Shown here piece by piece: positions 1-6,126 of a stretch of DNA of 6,219 bases (the first letter of the stretch is position 1; each line of letters begins with the position of its first letter). The translations under genes and the position numbers were made by a program. The notes beneath the pieces were generated by a model. It was not told where the DNA came from and did not search any database. It worked only from the letters and a program-made list of their open reading frames with translations. Source of the stretch: Thermodesulfobacteriota bacterium (GTDB lineage Bacteria > Desulfobacterota > Desulfocorpusculales > Desulfocorpusculum); assembly GCA_028275295.1 (NCBI GenBank), contig JAPWUY010000123.1, forward strand, positions 1 to 6,219. Reading direction: 5' to 3'.

Positions 1-2
1 GC

Positions 3-3000
3 ACCATCATAGAGATGGGCGGACAGGACTCCAAGCTCATCCTCCTTGCGCCAGAGCCAGGAAACGGGAGGTTGCGCATAGAGGACTTCGCCATGAACAG
101 CCTATGTGCCGCTGGGACAGGATCCTTCCTCGATCAGCAGGCAAGTCGGCTGGGGCTCACCATAGAGCAATTTGGACAGATGGCCCTCAAATCCAAGGTA
201 CCTCCAAGAATAGCGGGGAGATGCTCGGTATTCGCCAAAAGCGACATGATCCATTTGCAGCAGGCCGCTACCCCGGACTATGACATCGTGGCAGGGCTTT
301 GCTTCGCAGTGGCCAGGAACTTCAAGGGGACTGTGGCCAGGGGGAAGCCCATGAGACCACCTGTTGTGTTCCAGGGAGGTGTTGCGGCCAACCCGGGCAT
401 GATAAGGGCCTTCAGGGAAGTCCTGGAGCTCCGAGAAGAGGAGCTGATAGTGCCGGCCCACTTCGCCTCCACCGGGGCCATAGGAGCAGTCTTGCTTCTC
501 CTTGATGATCCATCCTCCATCAGGCCTTTTCGCGGAAAAGAGGCTCTACAGGAATACATCCGTCAGAATTCCAAGCAACCACAGAGGAAGATCCTCCCAC
601 CCCTCTTGAGGCCAGCGAATCTGGCCAAAGGGGCAACTCCGGTAGAGCCCATAAGGGCTCAAGGGGGTGAGAAGGTCAAAGCTTACTTGGGTGTGGATGT
701 GGGGTCCATAAGCACCAATGTGGTGGTCATTGACGAGAAAGGGAGGGTCCTTTCCAAACGCTATCTCATGACGGCTGGAAGGCCACTTGAGGCCGTGAAA
801 AAGGGTCTCAAAGAGGTGGGGGAAGAGGTCAAAGATAAGGTCATAATTGCCGGGGCCGGGACAACGGGCTCTGGCCGCTACCTCACAGGCGATTTCATAG
901 GGGCTGACGTAATAAGGAACGAGATCACAGCTCAGGCAACCGCTGCTGTGGCCATAGATCCACAGGTGGATACAATCTTCGAGATCGGGGGACAGGATTC
1001 CAAGTACATAAGCATCTCCAATGGAGCTGTCGTGGACTTTGCCATGAACAAGGTCTGCGCGGCGGGAACGGGCTCCTTCCTCGAAGAGCAGGCTGAGAGA
1101 TTGGGCATATCCATTGAGGAAGAGTTTGCTGAGCTCGCATTTTCATCCCAAACCCCAGTCTCCCTGGGGGAGAGATGCACGGTTTTCATGGAATCCGACC
1201 TTGTTGGCCACCTCCAAAGGGGGGCCCCAACCGAGGACCTGGTGGCTGGGCTCGCCTATTCCATAGTGGAGAACTACCTGAACAAGGTCGTGGAGAGTAG
1301 GCGCATAGGCAACAGGATATTCTTCCAAGGTGGCCCGGCCTTCAATCACGCGATAGTCGCTGCCTTCGAGAGGGTGCTGGGAAGGCCCGTTGTGGTCCCA
1401 CCGCACCACGAGGTCACAGGGGCAATAGGGGCAGCGATTCTTGCCATGCGAGAGAATCCCAAGCCTTACAGCTACTTCAAGGGATTCGAGCTGGCAGACA
1501 GAAACTACGAGATCTCTCCCTTCGAGTGCAAGGCCTGTCCCAACAGATGCGAGATAAAGAAGGTCGTGGTGGCGGGAGAGGAGGACAAACCCCTTTTCTA
1601 CGGTGGCAGATGCGAGAGATACGAGAAACCGAGGACAAAAGAGGTCTCCCGTGGGAGGGAAATTCCCGATCTCTTCGCAAAAAGGGAGGAGCTCCTCCTC
1701 GGGTCCTATCCCGGCGAGGGACCATCATCTGGCCCCAAGGTGGGCATACCCAGGGCCCTTTTCTTCCTCGAGCTCATTCCCTTTTGGAAGGCCTTTTTCT
1801 CCGAGATGGGTTTCCGGGTCGTCCTCTCGAGGCCCACAACCAAAGAGACCATCCACAGAGGAGTCGAGAAGGTCGTGGCCGAGACTTGCTTCCCGATAAA
1901 AGTCGCTCTGGGCCACATAGACGATCTTCTGGAGCAGGGAGTCGAGTATCTCTTCCTTCCTAGCATCATAGACATGCGTAAGCCCAGGGAGGATCTTCCC
2001 CAGGGCTACAATTGCCCATACGTGCAGACAATCCCATATACGGCGCGATCCTCTTTCCACTTCGAGGCTATGGGGGTGAAGCTTTTGAAGCCGCCTTTGC
2101 GCTTCGGGGCCCCGAGGGAGAAGCTCCACAGAGAGCTCGTCAAGTTCGGGAGGTCCCTCGCAGTGGGATCTCGGGTGGTGAAAAGGGCCATAGATGTGGC
2201 AGAGGAAGCCCAGGCTAAATTCTCTCGAGCCATGGCAGCCATGGGCGAAGAGGTCTTGGGGAGTCTTTCCCAAGAGGACAAGCTGATGGTGATAGTGAGC
2301 AGAGTTTACAACGGTTGCGACCCGGCTGTGAATTTGAACATTCCGAGGAAGCTCAGGGACCTGGGAGTGCTGTCGATCCCCTTGGATGCCATTCCTCTGG
2401 AAAAGGTCGAGCCAGACGATGAGATCCTGGGCCATTACTGGCGTTACGGACAGAGGTTCATGGCCGCAGCAAAGCTTCTCAGGGAGGACCCGAGGCTCTA
2501 TCCCATATACATAACCAACTTTGGTTGCGGGCCAGACTCCTTCATAGGTCACTTCTTTCACAATGCGATGGGAGGGAAGCCGTTCCTTCAGATAGAGATC
2601 GATGAGCACAGCTCGGATGTGGGGGCCATAACGAGGCTCGAGGCCTTCCTGGACAGTCTCAAGAATGCGCCGAGGGTCTCCAACGGGCCGCTGAGGCCAA
2701 TAAAGAGGCACGGGTCAGTTTCCATAGGAAGAGATAGAGTGGTGTTCCTCCCCTACATGACCGATCAGGCAAAGGCCGCTGCAGCGGCTTTCGAGGCGAG
2801 TGGCGTTCCGGCGAGGGTCCTTCCCGCCACCACCGAGGAAACTCTCCGATTGGGAAGGAGATACACCTCCGGGAAGGAGTGTTATCCCGCAATCCTCACA
2901 ACTGGAGACATGCTCTCCTGGGCGATGAGACCCGATTTCGATAGAAAACACAGCGCCTTTTTCATGCCAGGAGGCTCTGGGCCTTGTCGGTTCGGTCAAT

Positions 3001-3929
3001 ACAACAGGCTCCACCGTCTGGTTCTGGATCAGGCAGGCTTCCACGATGTTCCCATATATTCGCCGGTTCAGGACCAGGAGATGTACAGACAACTCGGCAT
3101 TCTGGGAAAGACCTTCGTCAAGCTGGGTTGGAAGGGAGTCGTTGCAGTGGATTTCCTGGAAAAGGCCCTCTGGGAGATAAGGCCAGTGGAGAAAACTCCA
3201 GGAGAAGCAGATAGGGTCTACCAGTTTTACCTGGAGAAGATCTGCGAAGAGATAAGAAACGGAAACGGAGACCTCTATCCAATTCTCGAGGAAGCGAGAA
3301 GGGCATTCGAGGAGATACCAAGGCTAGAGAGAGCGGACAAGCCCATTGTGGGAATCGTGGGTGAGATATACATAAGATCCAATCCCTTTGCCAACGAGCG
3401 TCTGATAAGGAAGCTCGAGGCTCTCGGGGCCATCGTGTGGATGCCCCCCATATCGGAATGGCTTCTCTACATAAACCGCATGGCCAAAAGACACGCCCTG
3501 AGGGACAGGAAGTGGTCGAACTATTTCAGGACAGCTCTAAAGGAATGGTTCCAAAAAAGGGACGAGCACAGAATGGAGGAGATATTCCACGGGCTGGTGA
3601 GAAATCTCAAGGAGCCATCCATCAAGGAGACGATGAGGCTGGCATCTCCTTATGTTCACGACTCCTTCGAGGGAGAGACCATCCTTAGCATAGGAAAGGC
3701 GGAGGATTTCTTCAGAAAGGGAGTAAGCGGCATAATAAGTGTGGGACCCTTCACCTGCATGCCCGGGACAATTGTCACTGCCATCCTCAAAAGGTTCAGG
3801 GAGGAACACGGAGGTATTCCTATCCTGAATCTCTTCTTCGATGGCCAGGGAGAAAGCGCCAACGAAAACCGTCTGGAAGCCTTCATATACCAGGTGAACC
3901 AGTACAGGGAGAGGATGCAGGAAGGGTAA
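3..3929 (+). CDS. Long-form acyl-CoA dehydratase activase (BadF/BadG/BcrA/BcrD ATPase family) fused to HgdB-like region, 5'-truncated
   Basis: The reading frame is open from base 3. The ATG at 15 is an internal Met inside the family motif IIEMGGQDSK, so the true start lies upstream; by comparison with the second module about 100 residues are missing. Residues are numbered from that Met (1304 visible). Module 1 (1-~165) has GGQDSK at 2-7, CAAGTGSF at 31-38 and RCSVF at 69-73. Module 2 (~222-478) is complete: GVDVGSIST (226-234, phosphate-binding loop), GAGTTGSGR (280-288), GGQDSK (325-330), CAAGTGSF (348-355), RCTVF (387-391) and FFQGG (436-440). A C-x2-C-x3-C set (505/508/512) plus GGRC (530-533) follows. 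Residues ~575-1300 resemble DUF2229/HgdB-like activase-associated regions, with Cys625, 667, 768, 838, 956, 991 and 1248 in conserved-looking contexts (ETCFP, GCGPD, GPCRFGQY, GPFTCMP). Known family role: ATP-driven electron injection into 2-hydroxyacyl-CoA dehydratase or benzoyl-CoA reductase type enzymes. The substrate of the fused form is unknown. The protein is probably cytoplasmic; I saw no membrane segments. Confidence 0.93.
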   Translation, partial: TIIEMGGQDSKLILLAPEPGNGRLRIEDFAMNSLCAAGTGSFLDQQASRLGLTIEQFGQMALKSKVPPRIAGRCSVFAKSDMIHLQQAATPDYDIVAGLCFAVARNFKGTVARGKPMRPPVVFQGGVAANPGMIRAFREVLELREEELIVPAHFASTGAIGAVLLLLDDPSSIRPFRGKEALQEYIRQNSKQPQRKILPPLLRPANLAKGATPVEPIRAQGGEKVKAYLGVDVGSISTNVVVIDEKGRVLSKRYLMTAGRPLEAVKKGLKEVGEEVKDKVIIAGAGTTGSGRYLTGDFIGADVIRNEITAQATAAVAIDPQVDTIFEIGGQDSKYISISNGAVVDFAMNKVCAAGTGSFLEEQAERLGISIEEEFAELAFSSQTPVSLGERCTVFMESDLVGHLQRGAPTEDLVAGLAYSIVENYLNKVVESRRIGNRIFFQGGPAFNHAIVAAFERVLGRPVVVPPHHEVTGAIGAAILAMRENPKPYSYFKGFELADRNYEISPFECKACPNRCEIKKVVVAGEEDKPLFYGGRCERYEKPRTKEVSRGREIPDLFAKREELLLGSYPGEGPSSGPKVGIPRALFFLELIPFWKAFFSEMGFRVVLSRPTTKETIHRGVEKVVAETCFPIKVALGHIDDLLEQGVEYLFLPSIIDMRKPREDLPQGYNCPYVQTIPYTARSSFHFEAMGVKLLKPPLRFGAPREKLHRELVKFGRSLAVGSRVVKRAIDVAEEAQAKFSRAMAAMGEEVLGSLSQEDKLMVIVSRVYNGCDPAVNLNIPRKLRDLGVLSIPLDAIPLEKVEPDDEILGHYWRYGQRFMAAAKLLREDPRLYPIYITNFGCGPDSFIGHFFHNAMGGKPFLQIEIDEHSSDVGAITRLEAFLDSLKNAPRVSNGPLRPIKRHGSVSIGRDRVVFLPYMTDQAKAAAAAFEASGVPARVLPATTEETLRLGRRYTSGKECYPAILTTGDMLSWAMRPDFDRKHSAFFMPGGSGPCRFGQYNRLHRLVLDQAGFHDVPIYSPVQDQEMYRQLGILGKTFVKLGWKGVVAVDFLEKALWEIRPVEKTPGEADRVYQFYLEKICEEIRNGNGDLYPILEEARRAFEEIPRLERADKPIVGIVGEIYIRSNPFANERLIRKLEALGAIVWMPPISEWLLYINRMAKRHALRDRKWSNYFRTALKEWFQKRDEHRMEEIFHGLVRNLKEPSIKETMRLASPYVHDSFEGETILSIGKAEDFFRKGVSGIISVGPFTCMPGTIVTAILKRFREEHGGIPILNLFFDGQGESANENRLEAFIYQVNQYRERMQEG

Positions 3930-3945
3930 AGTGCTATCCCATTTG

Positions 3946-3985
3946 GCCCCGATTCTACGCGGAATATCTCGAGATGTAACGGGGC
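3946..3985 (+). other. G/C hairpin just downstream of the activase stop codon (weak terminator candidate)
   Basis: GCCCCG (3946-3951) is complementary to CGGGGC (3980-3985). The 28-base interior holds a second small stem around the palindrome ATCTCGAGAT (3966-3975). The element starts 16 bases after the activase stop, where a terminator would be expected, but the following bases (AGTAAGGGAC) are not a T-tract. It could therefore only be an atypical terminator or a 3'-end stabilising structure. The right arm overlaps the tRNA-like sequence on the opposite strand. Confidence 0.25.
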
Positions 3986-4005
3986 AGTAAGGGACTCGAA
4001 CCCCT
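3980..4005 (-). other. tRNA 3'-end-like sequence (T-arm plus acceptor 3' strand), no 5' half
   Basis: Read on the minus strand, 4005-3989 forms a canonical T-arm. The five-base strand AGGGG, the seven-base loop TTCGAGT and the strand CCCTT pair as A-T, G-T, G-C, G-C, G-C, with the invariant G53-TTC-R-A-C61 pattern. ACTGCCC (3988-3982) follows, in the position of an acceptor 3' strand. No complementary GGGCAGT, no D-arm and no seven-base anticodon loop with T33 lie at the expected distance upstream on that strand, and no CCA follows. It is therefore not a complete tRNA gene. It may be a tRNA remnant, an integration attachment-like scar or chance. Confidence 0.3.
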
Positions 4006-4133
4006 GATGTGCCACGGTTTGGAGGATGATGGTGGCCGAGGGATGGTAAATGAGGGCTCGAAAGGGAAAGCTCGGGAGATCCGAGAGATCTCGAGGCTGG
4101 GTGGTTCCCAAGGGGCCAGAGGTCCCGAGGGAT

Positions 4134-4162
4134 TTGCGCCGAGGCCCTCGTGAAGATATGAT
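4134..4162 (+). promoter_or_regulatory. Possible sigma70-type promoter for the three-gene set
   Basis: TATGAT (4157-4162) differs from the -10 consensus at one position. TTGCGC (4134-4139), 17 bases upstream, shares only TTG with the -35 consensus. Transcription would begin near 4169, giving a leader of about 45 bases before the ATG at 4214. The -35 match is weak, and no operator is recognisable beyond the nearby inverted repeat 4126-4150, which overlaps it and could act as one. Confidence 0.3.
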
Positions 4163-4203
4163 TCGAGACCGGAGGTAGAAGAAAGCGACATTGAGGGAGC
4201 AAA

Positions 4204-4210
4204 AGGGGGT
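4204..4210 (+). promoter_or_regulatory. Ribosome binding site for the cysteine-rich protein
   Basis: AGGGGGT lies three bases before the ATG at 4214 and resembles the AGGAGGT consensus. It supports this ATG as the start; no earlier in-frame start with a better site is visible. Confidence 0.55.
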
Positions 4211-4213
4211 AAG

Positions 4214-4426
4214 ATGAAGGAAAAAGAATGCAAGAACTATGAGGCCAACAGAAAAAGGTGCAATTGCTCCTACGAGCCATGCGGCAAAAAGGGTTATTGC
4301 TGCGAGTGCTTGCATTATCATCGCTCGAGAGGAGAGCTTCCTGCATGCTTCTTCCCGCCAGAGGTCGAGAGGACATATGATAGAAGTATCCAGAGATTCA
4401 TCTCCTTGCAGAAAGCGAGGGCATGA
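4214..4426 (+). CDS. Small cysteine-rich protein, DUF6485-like
   Basis: The 70-residue product contains eight cysteines (6, 16, 18, 23, 29, 30, 32, 45) and His34/His36. They are arranged as CNC-x4-C-x5-CC-x-C-x-H-x-H, followed by a [19 protein letters not shown] segment (40-58). From memory this pattern matches the conserved small family DUF6485, whose function is not known. The Cys/His spacing suggests binding of zinc or an Fe-S cluster, which is inference. There is no signal peptide or membrane segment, so it is likely cytosolic. Its TGA stop (4424-4426) directly abuts the GTG start of the radical SAM gene, so the two are probably translated together. The family match and an AGGGGGT ribosome site make a real gene likely despite the short length. 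Confidence 0.8.
   Translation: MKEKECKNYEANRKRCNCSYEPCGKKGYCCECLHYHRSRGELPACFFPPEVERTYDRSIQRFISLQKARA
4417..4421 (+). promoter_or_regulatory. Ribosome binding site that selects the GTG start of the radical SAM gene
   Basis: GAGGG inside the 3' end of the upstream gene sits five bases before GTG 4427, a normal spacing. The next in-frame GTG (4433) would be eleven bases away. An ATG at 4423 is in a different frame and gives no recognisable product, so 4427 is preferred. Confidence 0.6.
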
Positions 4427-5380
4427 GTGGCAGTGGAGAGCAGAGGCCGGAAGATAGTCTATGGTCCCGTACCCTCCAGAAGGCTCGGCAGGTCTCTGGG
4501 TATAGACCTCATCCCCTACAAGACCTGCTCCTTCGATTGCATCTACTGTCAGCTCGGGCCAACCCCCAAGACAACCATAAGGAGAAGGGCTTACACACTG
4601 CCCGAAGAAGTGGTCTCTGCAGTGAGAGGGAGGTTGGAGAAGGGGACGCATGCGGACTTCCTCACCCTCTCGGGATCCGGTGAGCCCACTTTGGAGCTAA
4701 ATCTCGGTGAGATCCTCAGGGCGCTGAGGAGAGAATTCTCCCAGAGGATAGCTGTGCTCACCAATAGCTCCCTCCTTCACATGAAGTCGGTGAGGGAGGC
4801 CCTCTCCTCGGCCCATGTGGTCCTCCCTTCCTTGGATGGATGGAAGGAGGATACGTTCCAGAAGGTGAACAGGCCGCACCCCTCCGTGAGCCTGGAGAAG
4901 GTCCTGTTGGGGCTCAAGAAATTGAGGGGGGAATTCAAAGGGGAAATATGGCTCGAGGTCTTGCTCGTAGAGGGGATAAATGACGATCCTCGAGACATAC
5001 CTCTGCTTTTGGCTGTCCTCCAGGATATCGCCCCAGATCGCATCCAGATAAATACAGTCACGAGGCCTCCTTCCCTTGCATGGGTCAGACCCCCAAAGAG
5101 GGAGAGATTGGAGGAGTTTGCGGCGGCCCTGGGGCCCAAGGCCGAGATAGTGGCATCCTTCAAGGCTGGGTCCGAAAGGATCGTGACCTCGGAGCTGGAA
5201 AGGAGGCTCGTGGAGACTGTTTCCAGAAGGCCCCTTTGTGCTGAGGATGTGGCTTCCATCTTCGGTATGGAGATCTCCATGGCAGATTCCCTTCTCGGCA
5301 GGTTAGCCAGGGAAAAAGGGTGGATGGCTGTGAAGGTGGAGGAGAAGACCTATTATCGTCCCCGAGGGGAGTCCGCATGA
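4427..5380 (+). CDS. Radical SAM protein, COG0731 (wyosine-synthase-like) family
   Basis: The product has 317 residues and starts with GTG immediately after the preceding stop. The N-terminus carries the family signature YGPVPSRRLGRSLGID (12-27). The radical SAM cluster motif CSFDCIYC follows, with Cys34, Cys38 and Cys41 in C-x3-C-x2-C spacing to ligate a [4Fe-4S] cluster that cleaves S-adenosylmethionine. SGSGEPTL (82-89) is the expected SAM-contact strand, and QINTVTRPP (207-215) is a conserved barrel motif. Residues ~260-312 look like a small winged-helix tail. No SPASM-type extra cysteine cluster is present; the only other cysteine is Cys271. The family is related to TYW1 tRNA-wyosine enzymes, but bacterial members of this type have no established reaction, so a role in tRNA modification is only a family-based guess. 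The stop overlaps the next start (ATGA at 5377-5380), indicating translational coupling. Confidence 0.93.
   Translation: MAVESRGRKIVYGPVPSRRLGRSLGIDLIPYKTCSFDCIYCQLGPTPKTTIRRRAYTLPEEVVSAVRGRLEKGTHADFLTLSGSGEPTLELNLGEILRALRREFSQRIAVLTNSSLLHMKSVREALSSAHVVLPSLDGWKEDTFQKVNRPHPSVSLEKVLLGLKKLRGEFKGEIWLEVLLVEGINDDPRDIPLLLAVLQDIAPDRIQINTVTRPPSLAWVRPPKRERLEEFAAALGPKAEIVASFKAGSERIVTSELERRLVETVSRRPLCAEDVASIFGMEISMADSLLGRLAREKGWMAVKVEEKTYYRPRGESA
5364..5370 (+). promoter_or_regulatory. Ribosome binding site for methionine aminopeptidase
   Basis: GAGGGGA ends six bases before ATG 5377. It fixes the start at the ATGA overlap with the radical SAM stop rather than the upstream in-frame ATG at 5320, which would add 19 unrelated residues. 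Confidence 0.7.
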
Positions 5381-6126
5381 TCCTCAGGACCAAGGAAGAG
5401 ATAGAGATAATGAGACAGGCCAACAGGATCGTGGCCTGCATACTCGATGAACTGGCAGCCCTCATAGAGCCCGGCATAACGACCCGCGAGCTCGACAGAT
5501 TTATGGAGGAGAGGATAAGGGCCTTGGGCGGTCAGCCAGCATTTCTGGGCTACAGGGGGTACCCTGCTTCGAGCTGTATCTCCATAAACGAGCAGGTGGT
5601 CCACGGCATTCCTGGAAGTCGGAGGATAAGGGAGGGCGACTTGGTGAGCGTGGACCTGGGGGTCCTGTACAAGGGCTACTATGGGGATGCGGCTAGGACC
5701 TATGGTGTGGGCAAGATTTCCCAGAAAGCTCAAAAGCTCATCAGGGTCACGGAGGAAGCCCTTTACAAGGGAATCGAGACAGCGAGGGCAGGAAACAGGC
5801 TTTTCGATATATCCCGGGCCATCCAGAGCTGGGTAGAGAGCAACGGATTTTCAGTGGTGCGAGACTTTGTTGGCCATGGTATAGGAAAGAACCTCCACGA
5901 AGATCCTCAAGTTCCCAATTACGTGCCCAGAAGCCCATATAATCCCCTTCTCGAGGCTGGAATGGTCCTGGCACTGGAGCCCATGGTCAATGCTGGAGAC
6001 CACAGGGTCAAGGTCCTCCCCGATGGTTGGACAGCGGTCACAGTGGATGGATCCCTTTCCGCTCATTTCGAGCACACAATAGCCATCACTGAGGATGGCC
6101 CGGAGATTCTCACCGTGTGCAATTGA
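5377..6126 (+). CDS. map: Methionine aminopeptidase, type I
   Basis: The product has 249 residues, the usual length for a bacterial type Ia enzyme without N-terminal extension. It removes the initiator Met from nascent proteins with a small second residue. All five dinuclear metal ligands are visible: Asp93 (SVDLG), Asp104 (YGDAART), His167 (GHGIG), Glu201 (ALEP) and Glu232 (FEHT). His76 (VVHGIP) and His174 (LHEDP) match the catalytic and substrate-contact histidines of the E. coli enzyme. Cys67 lies in the SSCISINE strand beside the active site. The start at 5377 gives MILRTKEEIEIM, the standard family N-terminus. The gene overlaps the radical SAM gene by four bases. In many bacteria map sits in the ribosomal secY-adk-map-infA cluster; here it does not follow adk, and I recognise no infA start in the 93 bases after it. 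Confidence 0.97.
   Translation: MILRTKEEIEIMRQANRIVACILDELAALIEPGITTRELDRFMEERIRALGGQPAFLGYRGYPASSCISINEQVVHGIPGSRRIREGDLVSVDLGVLYKGYYGDAARTYGVGKISQKAQKLIRVTEEALYKGIETARAGNRLFDISRAIQSWVESNGFSVVRDFVGHGIGKNLHEDPQVPNYVPRSPYNPLLEAGMVLALEPMVNAGDHRVKVLPDGWTAVTVDGSLSAHFEHTIAITEDGPEILTVCN

Larger units (their letters stand above)
3930..4213. other. 284-base intergenic region with several inverted repeats
   Basis: I see no convincing protein gene here. The longest start-to-stop frame is a 48-codon one (ATG 4007, TGA 4151-4153) without a usable ribosome binding site. The gap has an unusual run of potential stems: 3946-3951 with 3980-3985, 3990-3993 with 4002-4005, 4011-4015 with 4032-4036, 4036-4040 with 4071-4075 (sharing base 4036 with the previous stem), 4076-4081 with 4087-4092, 4098-4101 with 4107-4110, and 4126-4131 with 4145-4150. 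The 9-mer CCGAGGGAT occurs twice (4036 and 4125). The gap separates the giant activase gene from a compact three-gene set, so it should hold the terminator of the first and the promoter of the second. Short stems are expected by chance in G/C-rich DNA, so a structured RNA is only a possibility. Confidence 0.5.

Noticed and set aside
15..17. ATG 15 as the start of the activase gene
   Set aside because: The codons before it (ACC ATC ATA GAG) continue the family motif preceding GGQDSK, and starting here would remove the nucleotide-binding loop of module 1.
1725..2711. 328-codon minus-strand frame inside the activase gene
   Set aside because: It lies opposite strongly conserved activase coding sequence and shows no recognisable domain. 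Long antisense frames are expected in G/C-rich genes.
3951..4005. Permuted tRNA or two-piece tmRNA on the minus strand
   Set aside because: The CGGGGC that could pair with the acceptor strand is followed by AAATGGGATAGC, which forms no D-arm. There is no tmRNA 5' consensus or tag frame and no CCA.
4007..4153. 48-codon + frame (ATG 4007 to TGA 4151-4153) in the gap
   Set aside because: It has no ribosome site at a useful distance, is rich in Gly/Arg/Glu with no recognisable motif, and its start lies beside the tRNA-like sequence. A chance frame in G/C-rich DNA is more likely.
3537..4651. Long minus-strand frames crossing the activase 3' end, the gap and the small gene
   Set aside because: Their translations show no family features and antisense real genes. 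The stretches reading GFESL/GVRVPY are just the translated tRNA-like T-arm.
4423..4683. 86-codon frame from ATG 4423 forming ATGA with the upstream stop
   Set aside because: It overlaps the N-terminal third of the radical SAM gene in another frame and has no family features. The GTG at 4427 gives the conserved radical SAM N-terminus.
4214..6126. Ribosomally synthesised modified-peptide cluster (precursor, radical SAM, peptidase)
   Set aside because: The small protein looks like a conserved family without leader/core layout, the radical SAM has no SPASM or peptide-recognition region, and the peptidase is a standard housekeeping methionine aminopeptidase.
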